A program made the position numbers and the translations under genes. Shown here in pieces: positions 1 to 5,300 of a stretch of DNA of 5,655 bases (within the stretch, counting starts at the first letter, position 1; the number at the start of each line of letters is the position of its first letter). The notes under the pieces are model-generated. The model had not been told where the DNA came from and did no database searches. It was given only the letters and a program-made list of their open reading frames with translations. Origin of the DNA: Bacillota bacterium. Lineage in GTDB: Bacteria; Bacillota; Bacilli; Paenibacillales; NBRC-103111. The stretch is taken from NCBI GenBank assembly GCA_023391955.1, contig JAEWAA010000331.1, forward strand, positions 1 to 5,655, read 5' to 3'.

Positions 1-328
1 TATATGTTATAAAGAGACAGTGGAAAAACAGGTCAATGATAACCCCCGTCACAAAACCCGACGCCCCCCCAATCAGCCCCCAATACACCGGTCCCCATTC
101 CAGCTCAAAGCCGCGGCTGGCGCCCACGACGGAAAGTAGTGCCGCCAGGACCATTCCCTTGCCCATCAAGGTGGCCCCGTCCGAATAATGAAGGGTGTCC
201 AACAGACGCCGCTCCTCCGTCCGGTTGTCCAGCGGAAGGGCGAACAGATCGGAAATCCCCCGTTCCTTAAGCTGGGTCAGGACCATCTCCAAAAACACAG
301 TATGCTCGAATGTGGCCACAATCTGCAT
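1..328 (-). CDS. Small membrane protein of unknown function, C-terminus cut by window edge
   Basis: I do not recognise the family. The frame starts at ATG (326-328) and stays open for 109 codons to the left edge, so the C-terminus is missing. Residues 1-35 look like a compact alpha/beta region (MQIVATFEHTVFLEMVLTQL followed by KERGISDLFALPL). Residues 36-50 are charged. After that come two likely membrane segments, about 57-70 (KGMVLAALLSVVGA) and about 79-103, the second rich in Gly (WGLIGGASGFVTGVIIDLFF). A short soluble N-terminal domain plus a Gly-rich membrane hairpin suggests a small membrane-associated accessory protein, but that is inference. A good ribosome binding site (AAGGTGGT) lies just upstream, overlapping the end of the 263-residue gene before it. 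The 3-base gap between stop and start points to translational coupling. The last six residues may be adaptor-derived rather than native, because bases 1-20 resemble a sequencing mosaic end. Confidence 0.75.
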   Translation of the reverse strand, partial: MQIVATFEHTVFLEMVLTQLKERGISDLFALPLDNRTEERRLLDTLHYSDGATLMGKGMVLAALLSVVGASRGFELEWGPVYWGLIGGASGFVTGVIIDLFFHCLFITY

Positions 329-331
329 CGG

Positions 332-1123
332 TTACACCACCTTGGTTCCTTTCCTGATTCGGAAGCCCTTGGGCTGGAAATTCTGGCGCAGAAAGTTCTT
401 CTGTTCGGATTCGAACAGCTTATTATTCTCTACCGTGTTGATATAGGCGTCATAGATGGAGAAAAAATAAAAGGAGGGAAAATACAGAAGCCATTGGGCA
501 TCCAGCACCTGAACGGATTGCTCAAGCCTGCCCAGGATCATCAAATGAATCGCTTCATACAGGTGGGAATAGTAAATCAGAATGACGCCCATCACCAGAT
601 TGAAGAATCCGAGAATAAACCGGTTGATGTACAATTGCCCGACGCTGGGAATGGCCAGAGAGCACATAATGGCAGCCAGCGGATTTTTTTTGTCCAAATA
701 ATTGATCTCCAGCGCTCCCAGACTGAAGGTGTTAAAAGGCGCATTTTCCCGTTCAGCCAGGATATAGATCTTGTTCATATCCACTGTAGTGCGGTAGCTG
801 TCCCAGATGGCAAACAAATATACCGGAATGTACAAATGCAAAATCCTCGTATCCAGCACCAGCTTGGCTTCCTCCATTCTCCCCGTGAAGGAATACACCA
901 TGGCCAAATTCAGCTGAATGCGCTGGTTGATAAACAGCTCCCAGGTTACCATCAGCACACCCCGCACATACTTGGATAGAATGAGGTGGCCGAAGCCCGG
1001 AAAAATGACGGACCACATGGCTACCAGATAGGGGCTTTTGAGGTGAAGCTGGGTAATCCCGAAAATATTCACATGCGCCTTGTACCGCCGGTACCGATTG
1101 GCGTTGTTCACGTAATTATCCAT
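332..1123 (-). CDS. Polytopic membrane protein with two tandem TM2-like modules
   Basis: Uncharacterised integral membrane protein of 263 residues. The start is the ATG at 1121-1123, preceded by a near-ideal site (AAAGGGGGTGG). A longer frame to 1195 exists but would begin inside the upstream terminator arm. The protein has a basic N-terminus (YRRYKAH) and then two homologous halves, about residues 29-124 and 146-241, aligning without gaps at an offset of 117. Shared landmarks are P31/P148, FPGFGHL and IPSVGQL (41-47/158-164), G55/G172, GRMEE and GRLEQ (81-85/198-202), VLD (89-91/206-208), and the ends AIWDSYRTTVDMNK and SIYDAYINTVENNK. Each half has roughly two to three hydrophobic segments. 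The P-G-x-G start of each half resembles TM2-domain proteins, whose role is mostly unknown. The tail is basic (FRIRKGTK). It is the first gene of a probable two-gene operon with the membrane protein that starts at 328. No catalytic motif is visible. Confidence 0.85.
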   Translation of the reverse strand: MDNYVNNANRYRRYKAHVNIFGITQLHLKSPYLVAMWSVIFPGFGHLILSKYVRGVLMVTWELFINQRIQLNLAMVYSFTGRMEEAKLVLDTRILHLYIPVYLFAIWDSYRTTVDMNKIYILAERENAPFNTFSLGALEINYLDKKNPLAAIMCSLAIPSVGQLYINRFILGFFNLVMGVILIYYSHLYEAIHLMILGRLEQSVQVLDAQWLLYFPSFYFFSIYDAYINTVENNKLFESEQKNFLRQNFQPKGFRIRKGTKVV

Positions 1124-1190
1124 GGTTCCACCCCCTTTTTTATCCGTATTATTTGCAATTCCCCCCATAAAAACCATTGCGCAACAAAAA

Positions 1191-1219
1191 AACACCCCTC
1201 CACATGGCTTAGGGGTGTT
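1191..1219 (-). terminator. Intrinsic terminator of the thioesterase gene
   Basis: A perfect 9-bp stem (AACACCCCT at 1191-1199 with AGGGGTGTT at 1211-1219) encloses an 11-base loop. Read on the minus strand, the second arm runs straight into a T-tract (1191 down to about 1186). It begins 22 bases beyond the thioesterase stop, as expected for a Rho-independent terminator. No T-tract follows on the plus strand, so it is one-directional. It separates the thioesterase transcript from the membrane-protein pair. Confidence 0.85.
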
Positions 1220-1241
1220 GTCCGTTTATCTATATAATCAT

Positions 1242-1814
1242 TTATTCGGCTGATTCCGGAGTTGTCTGTCCTGCCGCGGCGGAGGATGGGAGGTCCCAGG
1301 GACGCCGGGTTCCGAATACCTGGGCCAGACGCTTGCTCTCCTGCCGTCGCTCCTTGCGTGCCGAAGCCCGGGCCGGTGCGGAATTGTGAAGCTGGATCTC
1401 CTCAGGAGTTTCGGGGAGCACCTTGTCCACCTCGGTAGGCCGCCCGTCATCGCCCAATGCCACGAAGGTCAGGAAGGAAGTAGCGCATACCTTCCTCTCC
1501 CCGGTCAGCAGATCCTCTCCAATCACCTTCACAAACACCTCCATGGAGGTTTTGTGGGTCCAGGTCACAAAGGCCTCCAGGCATACCTCATGCCCCACCC
1601 GGATGGGATGGAGAAAGTCGATGGAATCCGTAGAAGCCGTCACAATCGGCCGGCGGGCATGGCGCATGGCTGCGCGGGCTGCCACATTATCGATATAGGT
1701 CATCAGCTTGCCGCCGTACAGGGTCTGGTGGTTGTTGGTATCCGGAGGGAGCACATAGCTGGATTGTACGGAACGGGAAGCATTGCATGTTTTGGGGCCG
1801 ATCAGATCTGACAA
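1242..1814 (-). CDS. Acyl-CoA thioesterase, hotdog fold (YkhA/ACOT type)
   Basis: This 190-residue protein is predicted to hydrolyse acyl-CoA thioesters to free CoA and fatty acid in the cytosol. It has the single hotdog domain of the YkhA/BACH (acyl-CoA hydrolase) family. The signature is at residues 27-46 (NNHQTLYGGKLMTYIDNVAA), with the conserved N28, the G34-G35 pair on the central helix and D42, a likely catalytic acid in this family. A strand with STDSIDFLHPIRVG follows (about 61-74), then VCLEAFVTW (about 77-85), typical of the CoA-binding half. The domain ends near residue 130. The remaining 60 residues are charged (ASARKERRQESKR) and then Pro/Ala/Ser-rich, probably disordered. The start is TTG (1812-1814), chosen because GAAGGAAGGCGG lies 6-7 bases upstream and no ATG fits. 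The gene is monocistronic, closed by the terminator at 1191-1219. Substrate chain length cannot be read from the sequence. Confidence 0.92.
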   Translation of the reverse strand: MSDLIGPKTCNASRSVQSSYVLPPDTNNHQTLYGGKLMTYIDNVAARAAMRHARRPIVTASTDSIDFLHPIRVGHEVCLEAFVTWTHKTSMEVFVKVIGEDLLTGERKVCATSFLTFVALGDDGRPTEVDKVLPETPEEIQLHNSAPARASARKERRQESKRLAQVFGTRRPWDLPSSAAAGQTTPESAE

Positions 1815-1948
1815 GATAAACCGCCTTCCTTCTCAAAAAAATTTTGGCTTGGCCCAAGGGAAACGGGCTAACAGGTTTTCCCCTCCGGCCACATATAGAT
1901 AAGCGTAATGAACTGCGAATTCATTCTAACGTAAGGGGGATTGGCCTT
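1815..1948. promoter_or_regulatory. Divergent intergenic region between thioesterase and cotJ operon
   Basis: This 134-bp stretch must hold the promoters of both flanking transcripts. On the minus strand a weak sigma-A-like pair is visible, TTCGCA and TATATG spaced by 16 bases within about 1893-1920. On the plus strand, CATATAG (1892-1898) and CATTCTAA (1922-1929) resemble the -10 elements of sporulation sigma factors. Neither has a convincing -35 partner, and the second would leave almost no leader. CotJ transcription by the mother-cell factor sigma-E is known in Bacillus subtilis and is expected here, but I cannot place the promoter. The cotJA ribosome binding site (AAGGGGGA, 1933-1940) closes the region. 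Confidence 0.35.
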
Positions 1949-2182
1949 GTGAAAGCAGCACTGCCGATGAATCCGGTCTGCCAATTCAGGATGTATCAGC
2001 CGTATGTAGGTCCTTGTGATCCTTGTCCGCCCATGTGTGTTAAAACGTACAACACGCCTCCTCAGCTGTTTATTCCCTTCCAGCCTATGAACCTGCCCCA
2101 ATTCAGCCCTTGTGAAGCGCTGAAGGCAGGCACGCTGTGGCCGGCCCTGTACGGGCCTTATCCCGGTCCCCCCGTCAAATAG
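1949..2182 (+). CDS. cotJA: Spore coat-associated protein CotJA
   Basis: A small protein of the spore coat or outer cortex layer, first gene of the cotJ operon. CotJA and CotJC are known to depend on each other for assembly into the B. subtilis spore. The protein has 77 residues and carries the family core KTYNTPPQLFIPFQPMNLPQ (32-51) followed by EALKAGTLWPALY (56-68). The tail is Pro/Gly-rich (GPYPGPPVK). The N-terminal part has a Cys cluster, C23, C26 and C30 in GPCDPCPPMC, plus C11 and C55, which could bind metal or form disulfide cross-links in the coat. The start is GTG at 1949-1951, eight bases after AAGGGGGA. An in-frame TTG further upstream at 1844 has no ribosome binding site and would add unrelated sequence. 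The gene precedes cotJB by 22 bases. Confidence 0.93.
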   Translation: MKAALPMNPVCQFRMYQPYVGPCDPCPPMCVKTYNTPPQLFIPFQPMNLPQFSPCEALKAGTLWPALYGPYPGPPVK

Positions 2183-2204
2183 AAGGAACAGGAGGTGTTT
2201 GTTC

Positions 2205-2438
2205 ATGCAAAATCCACTGCCGGAAGAATATTACTGCATGCTGAAGGAGCTGCAGGAGATTGATTTCGTGATCGTCGAGCTGAATCTCTATCTGGATACT
2301 CATCCGATGGATAATCTGGCTCTTCAACAGTTTAACCAAATGGCGCAAAAGCGGCAACTGCTTGCCCAGCAATTCGAGCTGAAATACGGACCGCTGATGA
2401 ATTTCGGGCACAGCTTCAGCCGCAGCCCGTGGCAATGA
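2205..2438 (+). CDS. cotJB: Spore coat protein CotJB, apparently shortened by a TGA in place of a Trp codon
   Basis: Second gene of the cotJ operon and a small component required with CotJA and CotJC in the spore coat. The visible product has 77 residues. It carries the family core LQEIDFVIVELNLYLDTHP (16-34) and the conserved end YGPLMNFGHSFS (61-72). The ATG at 2205-2207 is preferred because AGGAGG (2190-2195) lies nine bases upstream. A TTG at 2199 is too close to it. The frame stops at TGA (2436-2438) after SRSPWQ. CotJB proteins, as I recall them, run to about 87 residues and end in W-N-D-x-P-W-P-W-Q-V. Exactly that continuation (NDAPWPWQV, then TGA) follows in frame through 2468, so TGA appears to replace TGG. 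The gene is therefore a nonsense variant, a sequencing error, or is read through. Only the last ten residues are affected, so partial function is plausible. Confidence 0.92.
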   Translation: MQNPLPEEYYCMLKELQEIDFVIVELNLYLDTHPMDNLALQQFNQMAQKRQLLAQQFELKYGPLMNFGHSFSRSPWQ

Positions 2439-2468
2439 AACGACGCTCCCTGGCCCTGGCAGGTGTGA
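2436..2468 (+). other. In-frame continuation of cotJB beyond the TGA
   Basis: Nine sense codons follow the cotJB TGA without a frame change and read NDAPWPWQV, closed by a second TGA at 2466-2468. They match the conserved Trp/Pro-rich end expected of CotJB. If the first TGA were TGG, the protein would be 87 residues long. This coding remnant also explains the unusually wide 77-base gap between cotJB and cotJC in an otherwise compact operon. Confidence 0.8.
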
Positions 2469-2515
2469 CCTTGGTCCTGGCACAGGAGAATGGTTAAAGA
2501 GGAGGAGAAATTCCC

Positions 2516-3085
2516 ATGTGGGTGTATGAAAAAAAGCTTCAATATCCTGTACGGGTCAGCAAGTGCGACCCCAATATGGCCAAATACCTAATCGAGCAAT
2601 ACGGCGGGGCAGACGGCGAGTTGGCCGCTGCATTGCGCTATATGAACCAGCGGTATACAGTGCCGGGCAAAATCATCGGCTTGTTAAATGATATTTCCAC
2701 CGAGGAATTATCCCACTTGGAAATGATCGCCACCATGGTCTATAAACTCACCAAGGACTGTACGCCCGAACAGCTGAAGGCAGCAGGGCTTGGGGCCCAT
2801 TATGTGAACCATGACAAGGCGCTGTTCTATAATAACGCAGCGGGTGTGCCCTGGACAGCTGCCTACATCCAAGCCAAGGGCGATCCCATCGCGGATCTCT
2901 ATGAGGATATTGCCGCTGAGGAAAAAGCCCGGGCTACATACCAGTGGCTGATTGATATGACAGATGATGTGGATCTTCAGGATAGCTTGAAGTTTTTGAG
3001 AGAGCGGGAAATCGTGCATTCCTTGCGTTTCCGGGAAGCCGTCGAAATTCTGAAGGCGGAGCGCGAAGCACAGAAAATTTTCTGA
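2516..3085 (+). CDS. cotJC: Spore coat protein CotJC, manganese catalase-like
   Basis: Last gene of the cotJ operon. CotJC belongs to the dimanganese catalase family, a ferritin-like four-helix bundle, and is incorporated into the spore coat together with CotJA. The protein has 189 residues, the usual family length. Likely metal ligands are all present: E35 (GGADGELAAALRY), E64 and H67 (TEELSHLE), E135 (IAAEEKARATY) and H168 (EIVHSLRFREA). Their spacing (E64 to H67 is 3, E135 to H168 is 33) agrees with that in Lactobacillus manganese catalase. Peroxide dismutation activity is therefore possible, although its biological weight in the coat is an inference. The start is ATG at 2516, preceded by AAAGAGGAGGAGA. 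The gene ends 39 bases before a strong hairpin. It is expected to be co-transcribed with cotJA and cotJB in the mother cell. Confidence 0.96.
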   Translation: MWVYEKKLQYPVRVSKCDPNMAKYLIEQYGGADGELAAALRYMNQRYTVPGKIIGLLNDISTEELSHLEMIATMVYKLTKDCTPEQLKAAGLGAHYVNHDKALFYNNAAGVPWTAAYIQAKGDPIADLYEDIAAEEKARATYQWLIDMTDDVDLQDSLKFLREREIVHSLRFREAVEILKAEREAQKIF

Positions 3086-3124
3086 TATCCCCGCATGTTC
3101 TCCTCCTCGGGCAGCATACTGCAG

Positions 3125-3154
3125 AACAAGCCATCCCGCCCGGGATGGCTTGTT
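3125..3154 (+). terminator. Hairpin terminator between cotJC and the convergent chemoreceptor gene
   Basis: AACAAGCCATCCCG (3125-3138) and its exact complement (3141-3154) form a very stable stem, with an effective loop of about four to six bases. It lies 39 bases after the cotJC stop and 12 bases beyond the stop of the convergent chemoreceptor gene. Only a short T-run follows on the plus strand (TTGTTT), and none follows on the minus strand. It probably terminates cotJ best and may also serve the chemoreceptor gene or block transcript collision. Confidence 0.75.
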
Positions 3155-3166
3155 TGACGTTGATTC

Positions 3167-4873
3167 CTATACCTTAAACTGGTCGATCAGATTCTGCAGC
3201 TCCTCGGCAAGCTTGGACAGGTAGTTGGCGGAGGCGGTAATCTCCTCCATCGTCGCCAGCTGCTCCTCAGAGGCAGCGGAAGCGTTGTGTGTCCCTTCGG
3301 CAGTGGTGTCCGCTACGGTCAACAGCAGCTTCACGGATTCCACCAGCCGCACGGAGCCGTCGGAGATATGGGAAACGGATTGGGATACCTGCTCGATCCG
3401 CTCCGCCGTTTCGGTAGCCGAGGCCCGGATGGTGCCGAAGGCTTCTCCTGCGGAATGCACCATACCGGCACCCTCCACCACCTCCCGGGAGGTGCTGGTT
3501 ACGGTTTGGGCCACCTTGTCCATCTGCGTGAGGATCACGCTGACCAGCCCTGTAATCTGTTGGGCCGAACGGCTGGATTGCTCCGCCAGCTTGCGGATGG
3601 AATCAGCCACCACAGCAAAGCCTCTGCCCTGCTCCCCAGCCCGTGCCGCCTCAATGGCCGCATTCAGGGACAACAGATTGGTCTGCCCGGCAATATCCGT
3701 AATGACTTCAACAATGGAGCCGATCTCCTTGGAATGCTCGCCCAGCACCTGCACCGTCTGTGACAGCTCATCCATGCTGAAGCTAATGGCGTTCATCTGC
3801 TCTTCGGCGGTAATGGCGGAATGAAGACCGGATTCCGCTTTGAACGCGGTATCCGCTGCCGACGTCGTGACATCATTGGCATTGCTGGAAATCTGCTGGA
3901 CCGCCTGGGACATCCGGTTGATGATCTCCGATGTTTCCTCCAGGCTCTTCAGCTGGCGGTCTGCACCGGCGGCCAGGTCCTGGGATACCAGCGCAATCTG
4001 CTCGCTGGCCTTCCCGGTCTGCTCGGCGCTGGCGGTCAGCTCCTGGGAGGAAGCGGCCACAAGCACGGAGGTTTGATTCACCTCCTGAATAAGCTTCCGT
4101 AAATTAATGGCCATCCCGTTCATGTCATTCACCAGAACGCCGACCTCATCCTTGCTGCTGTAATCCAGCGGCTCGACTGTCAAATCCCCCTTGGCAATCC
4201 GGTTCACGTGGGCGGACAGCTTCACCACCGGACGCACCATACGACGGATAACCAGATAAATCAGCACAACCCCCACCAGAAGCGCAATCATACCTGTGAT
4301 AACAGGGGCCACCACCGTATCCATGGTCCGTTCCTTGATAATGGAGGCATCGAAGTTGATGGCCATCAGCGCGATAATTTCCTTGTTGGGATCATGGTCC
4401 TTGAAGATGGGCCCGTAGCCGGTCATCAGCTTCTCGCCGCCAAATTCGTACACATCCGAATAAATGTTTTGATGGTTGCTGTGATCCGTTCCCTTGAAGG
4501 CGGCTTTCACAGCGTCATCCATATAATACTGCGTTCCCGCTTCAATCCCGTGCCCCTTCATACGTTTGTCCACGGCCAGCACCTTGCCGTTCACATCCAG
4601 CAGGAAGGCCTCCTTAAAAATAGCCTTATGGTCCGCTGTCCAGTTCAGCCGGGTTTCGATATCCGCCAGTCCGCTGGTATCACCCTTCACCAGCTTCTCC
4701 ACATCGGCCGGGTCCACCAGTCCTGTGGTAATATTGGCACAGCCGACAAGCTCTATCCCGACTGCTTCCTTCACTTGATCATACGCAACGTCGTAGCCGA
4801 TGAAAGCAATGGCGGCACCTACAAAAAGCAATACGGCTACTACTGCAGAAGTTAATTTACCCGCAAAATTCAT
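3167..4873 (-). CDS. Methyl-accepting chemotaxis protein with periplasm-facing Cache-like sensor
   Basis: A transmembrane chemoreceptor of 568 residues that should signal through CheW/CheA to the flagellar motor. Segments in order: TM1 about 7-27; extracellular sensor about 28-186, with a Cache-like pattern (LLDVNGKVLAVD, 91-102, then QYYMDDAVKAAFKG and KLMTGYGPIFKD); TM2 about 187-209; HAMP about 210-262 (RMVRPVVKL with P215, DEVG at 242-245); then the long cytoplasmic coiled coil. The hairpin tip is clear at 394-433 (IAGQTNLLSLNAAIEAARAG, GRGFAVVAD). It reads DSIRKLAEQS where most receptors have a D/A-E-V-R motif. Probable methylation helices lie near ASAEQTGKASEQ (281-292) and SAASEEQLATMEE (532-544). 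The start is the ATG at 4871-4873, with GAGGAGA 6-7 bases upstream. An in-frame GTG at 4888 would add five residues but lacks a good site. The ligand is unknown. No other chemotaxis gene is adjacent, which is common for receptors. Confidence 0.95.
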   Translation of the reverse strand: MNFAGKLTSAVVAVLLFVGAAIAFIGYDVAYDQVKEAVGIELVGCANITTGLVDPADVEKLVKGDTSGLADIETRLNWTADHKAIFKEAFLLDVNGKVLAVDKRMKGHGIEAGTQYYMDDAVKAAFKGTDHSNHQNIYSDVYEFGGEKLMTGYGPIFKDHDPNKEIIALMAINFDASIIKERTMDTVVAPVITGMIALLVGVVLIYLVIRRMVRPVVKLSAHVNRIAKGDLTVEPLDYSSKDEVGVLVNDMNGMAINLRKLIQEVNQTSVLVAASSQELTASAEQTGKASEQIALVSQDLAAGADRQLKSLEETSEIINRMSQAVQQISSNANDVTTSAADTAFKAESGLHSAITAEEQMNAISFSMDELSQTVQVLGEHSKEIGSIVEVITDIAGQTNLLSLNAAIEAARAGEQGRGFAVVADSIRKLAEQSSRSAQQITGLVSVILTQMDKVAQTVTSTSREVVEGAGMVHSAGEAFGTIRASATETAERIEQVSQSVSHISDGSVRLVESVKLLLTVADTTAEGTHNASAASEEQLATMEEITASANYLSKLAEELQNLIDQFKV

Positions 4874-4925
4874 CTTTGTTCTCCTCACCGCCTGCTTCAG
4901 GCCAAATAGACTATAGATGAGAATA

Positions 4926-4954
4926 ATTATAACTCAATATTTATCGAATTTCAT
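4926..4954 (-). promoter_or_regulatory. Sigma-A-type promoter of the chemoreceptor gene
   Basis: On the minus strand, ATGAAA (4954-4949, four of six matches to the -35 consensus) and a perfect TATAAT (4931-4926) are spaced by exactly 17 bases. The predicted transcript starts near 4919 and gives a leader of about 45 bases before the ATG at 4873. A sigma-D-like arrangement overlaps it, TAAA (4965-4962) and TTCGATAA (4948-4941), but with 13 bases between, shorter than the usual 15. The surrounding region is strongly AT-rich. Confidence 0.6.
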
Positions 4955-4960
4955 CGAATT
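4941..4960 (-). repeat. Tandem 10-bp repeat within the chemoreceptor promoter
   Basis: On the minus strand the words AATTCGATGA and AATTCGATAA stand next to each other, nine of ten bases identical, and cover the -35 element and part of the spacer. A direct repeat at this position could be a regulator site, or it could be chance in AT-rich sequence. Confidence 0.5.
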
Positions 4961-5024
4961 ATTTATTAAAATCCAATTAAATTGTGTAAAATGGAATTAT
5001 TCTCATATTCATAATATAAGGAAT

Positions 5025-5061
5025 AAAAAACGGACATTCCCAAAAGGGATGTCCGTTTTTT
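5025..5061. terminator. Bidirectional intrinsic terminator
   Basis: The arms AAAAAACGGACAT (5025-5037) and ATGTCCGTTTTTT (5049-5061) pair perfectly. They enclose a further CCC/GGG pairing and an AAAA loop, with one bulged T at 5038. Six A before and six T after the GC stem make it functional in both directions. No gene with a stop lies close on either side: the chemoreceptor gene reads away from it, and no coding region is visible to its right. It probably marks the end of a transcript coming from the right on the minus strand. Confidence 0.85.
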
Positions 5062-5300
5062 GGTGGCGTATGAGAAGGCAGCTTGCGTCTAGGTTGTGTG
5101 CTGTGCCTAAAGGCACAGTCCCGGACAGGCTGGGACAGTAAAGTCTGGGCCAGGTTAGCAGGGGCTGTGTCAGACAGGCGATGGCTTACCGGCCTTTGCC
5201 CAGTCTGCCGATCAGGCCGGGATAGTGCGGGTTAGTGCCACGGCAGTACCGGACAGGCCAATTCCATAGGCAGATCGAGCTGCCATGCTGATGTAAGCGC
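5062..5300. other. GC-rich stretch with no recognisable gene
   Basis: There is no open frame of meaningful length with a ribosome binding site on either strand. The most visible structure is a perfect hairpin, CTGTGCCT (5101-5108) with AGGCACAG (5111-5118). The word CCGGACAGGC occurs twice (5121-5130 and 5249-5258), with a shorter GACAGGC at 5173-5179. Many short self-complementary words (GGGC/GCCC, CTGG/CCAG) suggest that a transcript would fold strongly. It could be the remains of a decayed gene or a structured RNA ending at the terminator at 5025-5061. I matched no known RNA family. Confidence 0.4.

Noticed and set aside
188..979. Long plus-strand frame (263 codons) antisense to the membrane protein gene
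   Set aside because: It overlaps a better gene with a strong ribosome binding site and clear internal repeats. Its own translation is His/Gln-rich with no domain character, which is typical of an antisense shadow.
1124..1190. Sigma-A promoter of the membrane-protein pair (TTGCGC or GTTTTT with TAATAC)
   Set aside because: No candidate pair has acceptable spacing and match together. A promoter must exist here or further upstream, but I cannot place it.
1843..1871. Inverted repeat TTGGCCC / GGGCTAA between thioesterase and cotJA
   Set aside because: It is only seven pairs with a G-T mismatch. There is no T-tract or operator-like symmetry that stands out from background.
1844..1948. Earlier TTG start for cotJA
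   Set aside because: It has no ribosome binding site, and the added 35 residues do not resemble CotJA. The GTG at 1949 has a good site at the right distance.
2199..2204. TTG start for cotJB six bases upstream of the ATG
   Set aside because: It would leave only three bases after AGGAGG. The ATG at 2205 has the usual spacing.
4208..4855. Plus-strand frame of 215 codons opposite the chemoreceptor sensor domain
   Set aside because: It lies wholly inside the chemoreceptor gene, is His-rich and has no ribosome binding site. The minus-strand product is an unmistakable chemoreceptor.
4874..4888. GTG start for the chemoreceptor gene, five codons upstream
   Set aside because: The GAGGAGA site lies between it and the ATG at 4873, so it serves the ATG. 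No comparable site precedes the GTG.
4917..5141. Plus-strand frame of 74 codons in the region right of the chemoreceptor gene
   Set aside because: It runs through the chemoreceptor promoter and the terminator hairpin and has no ribosome binding site or domain.
5212..5286. Minus-strand mini-frame of 24 codons (MAARSAYGIGLSGTAVALTR...)
   Set aside because: It looks peptide-like but has no ribosome binding site, and nothing else supports it.
5062..5300. Riboswitch or housekeeping RNA (cobalamin, T-box, 6S, SRP, tmRNA, RNase P)
   Set aside because: I checked by eye for the hallmark motifs on both strands and found none, and no downstream gene would be controlled.
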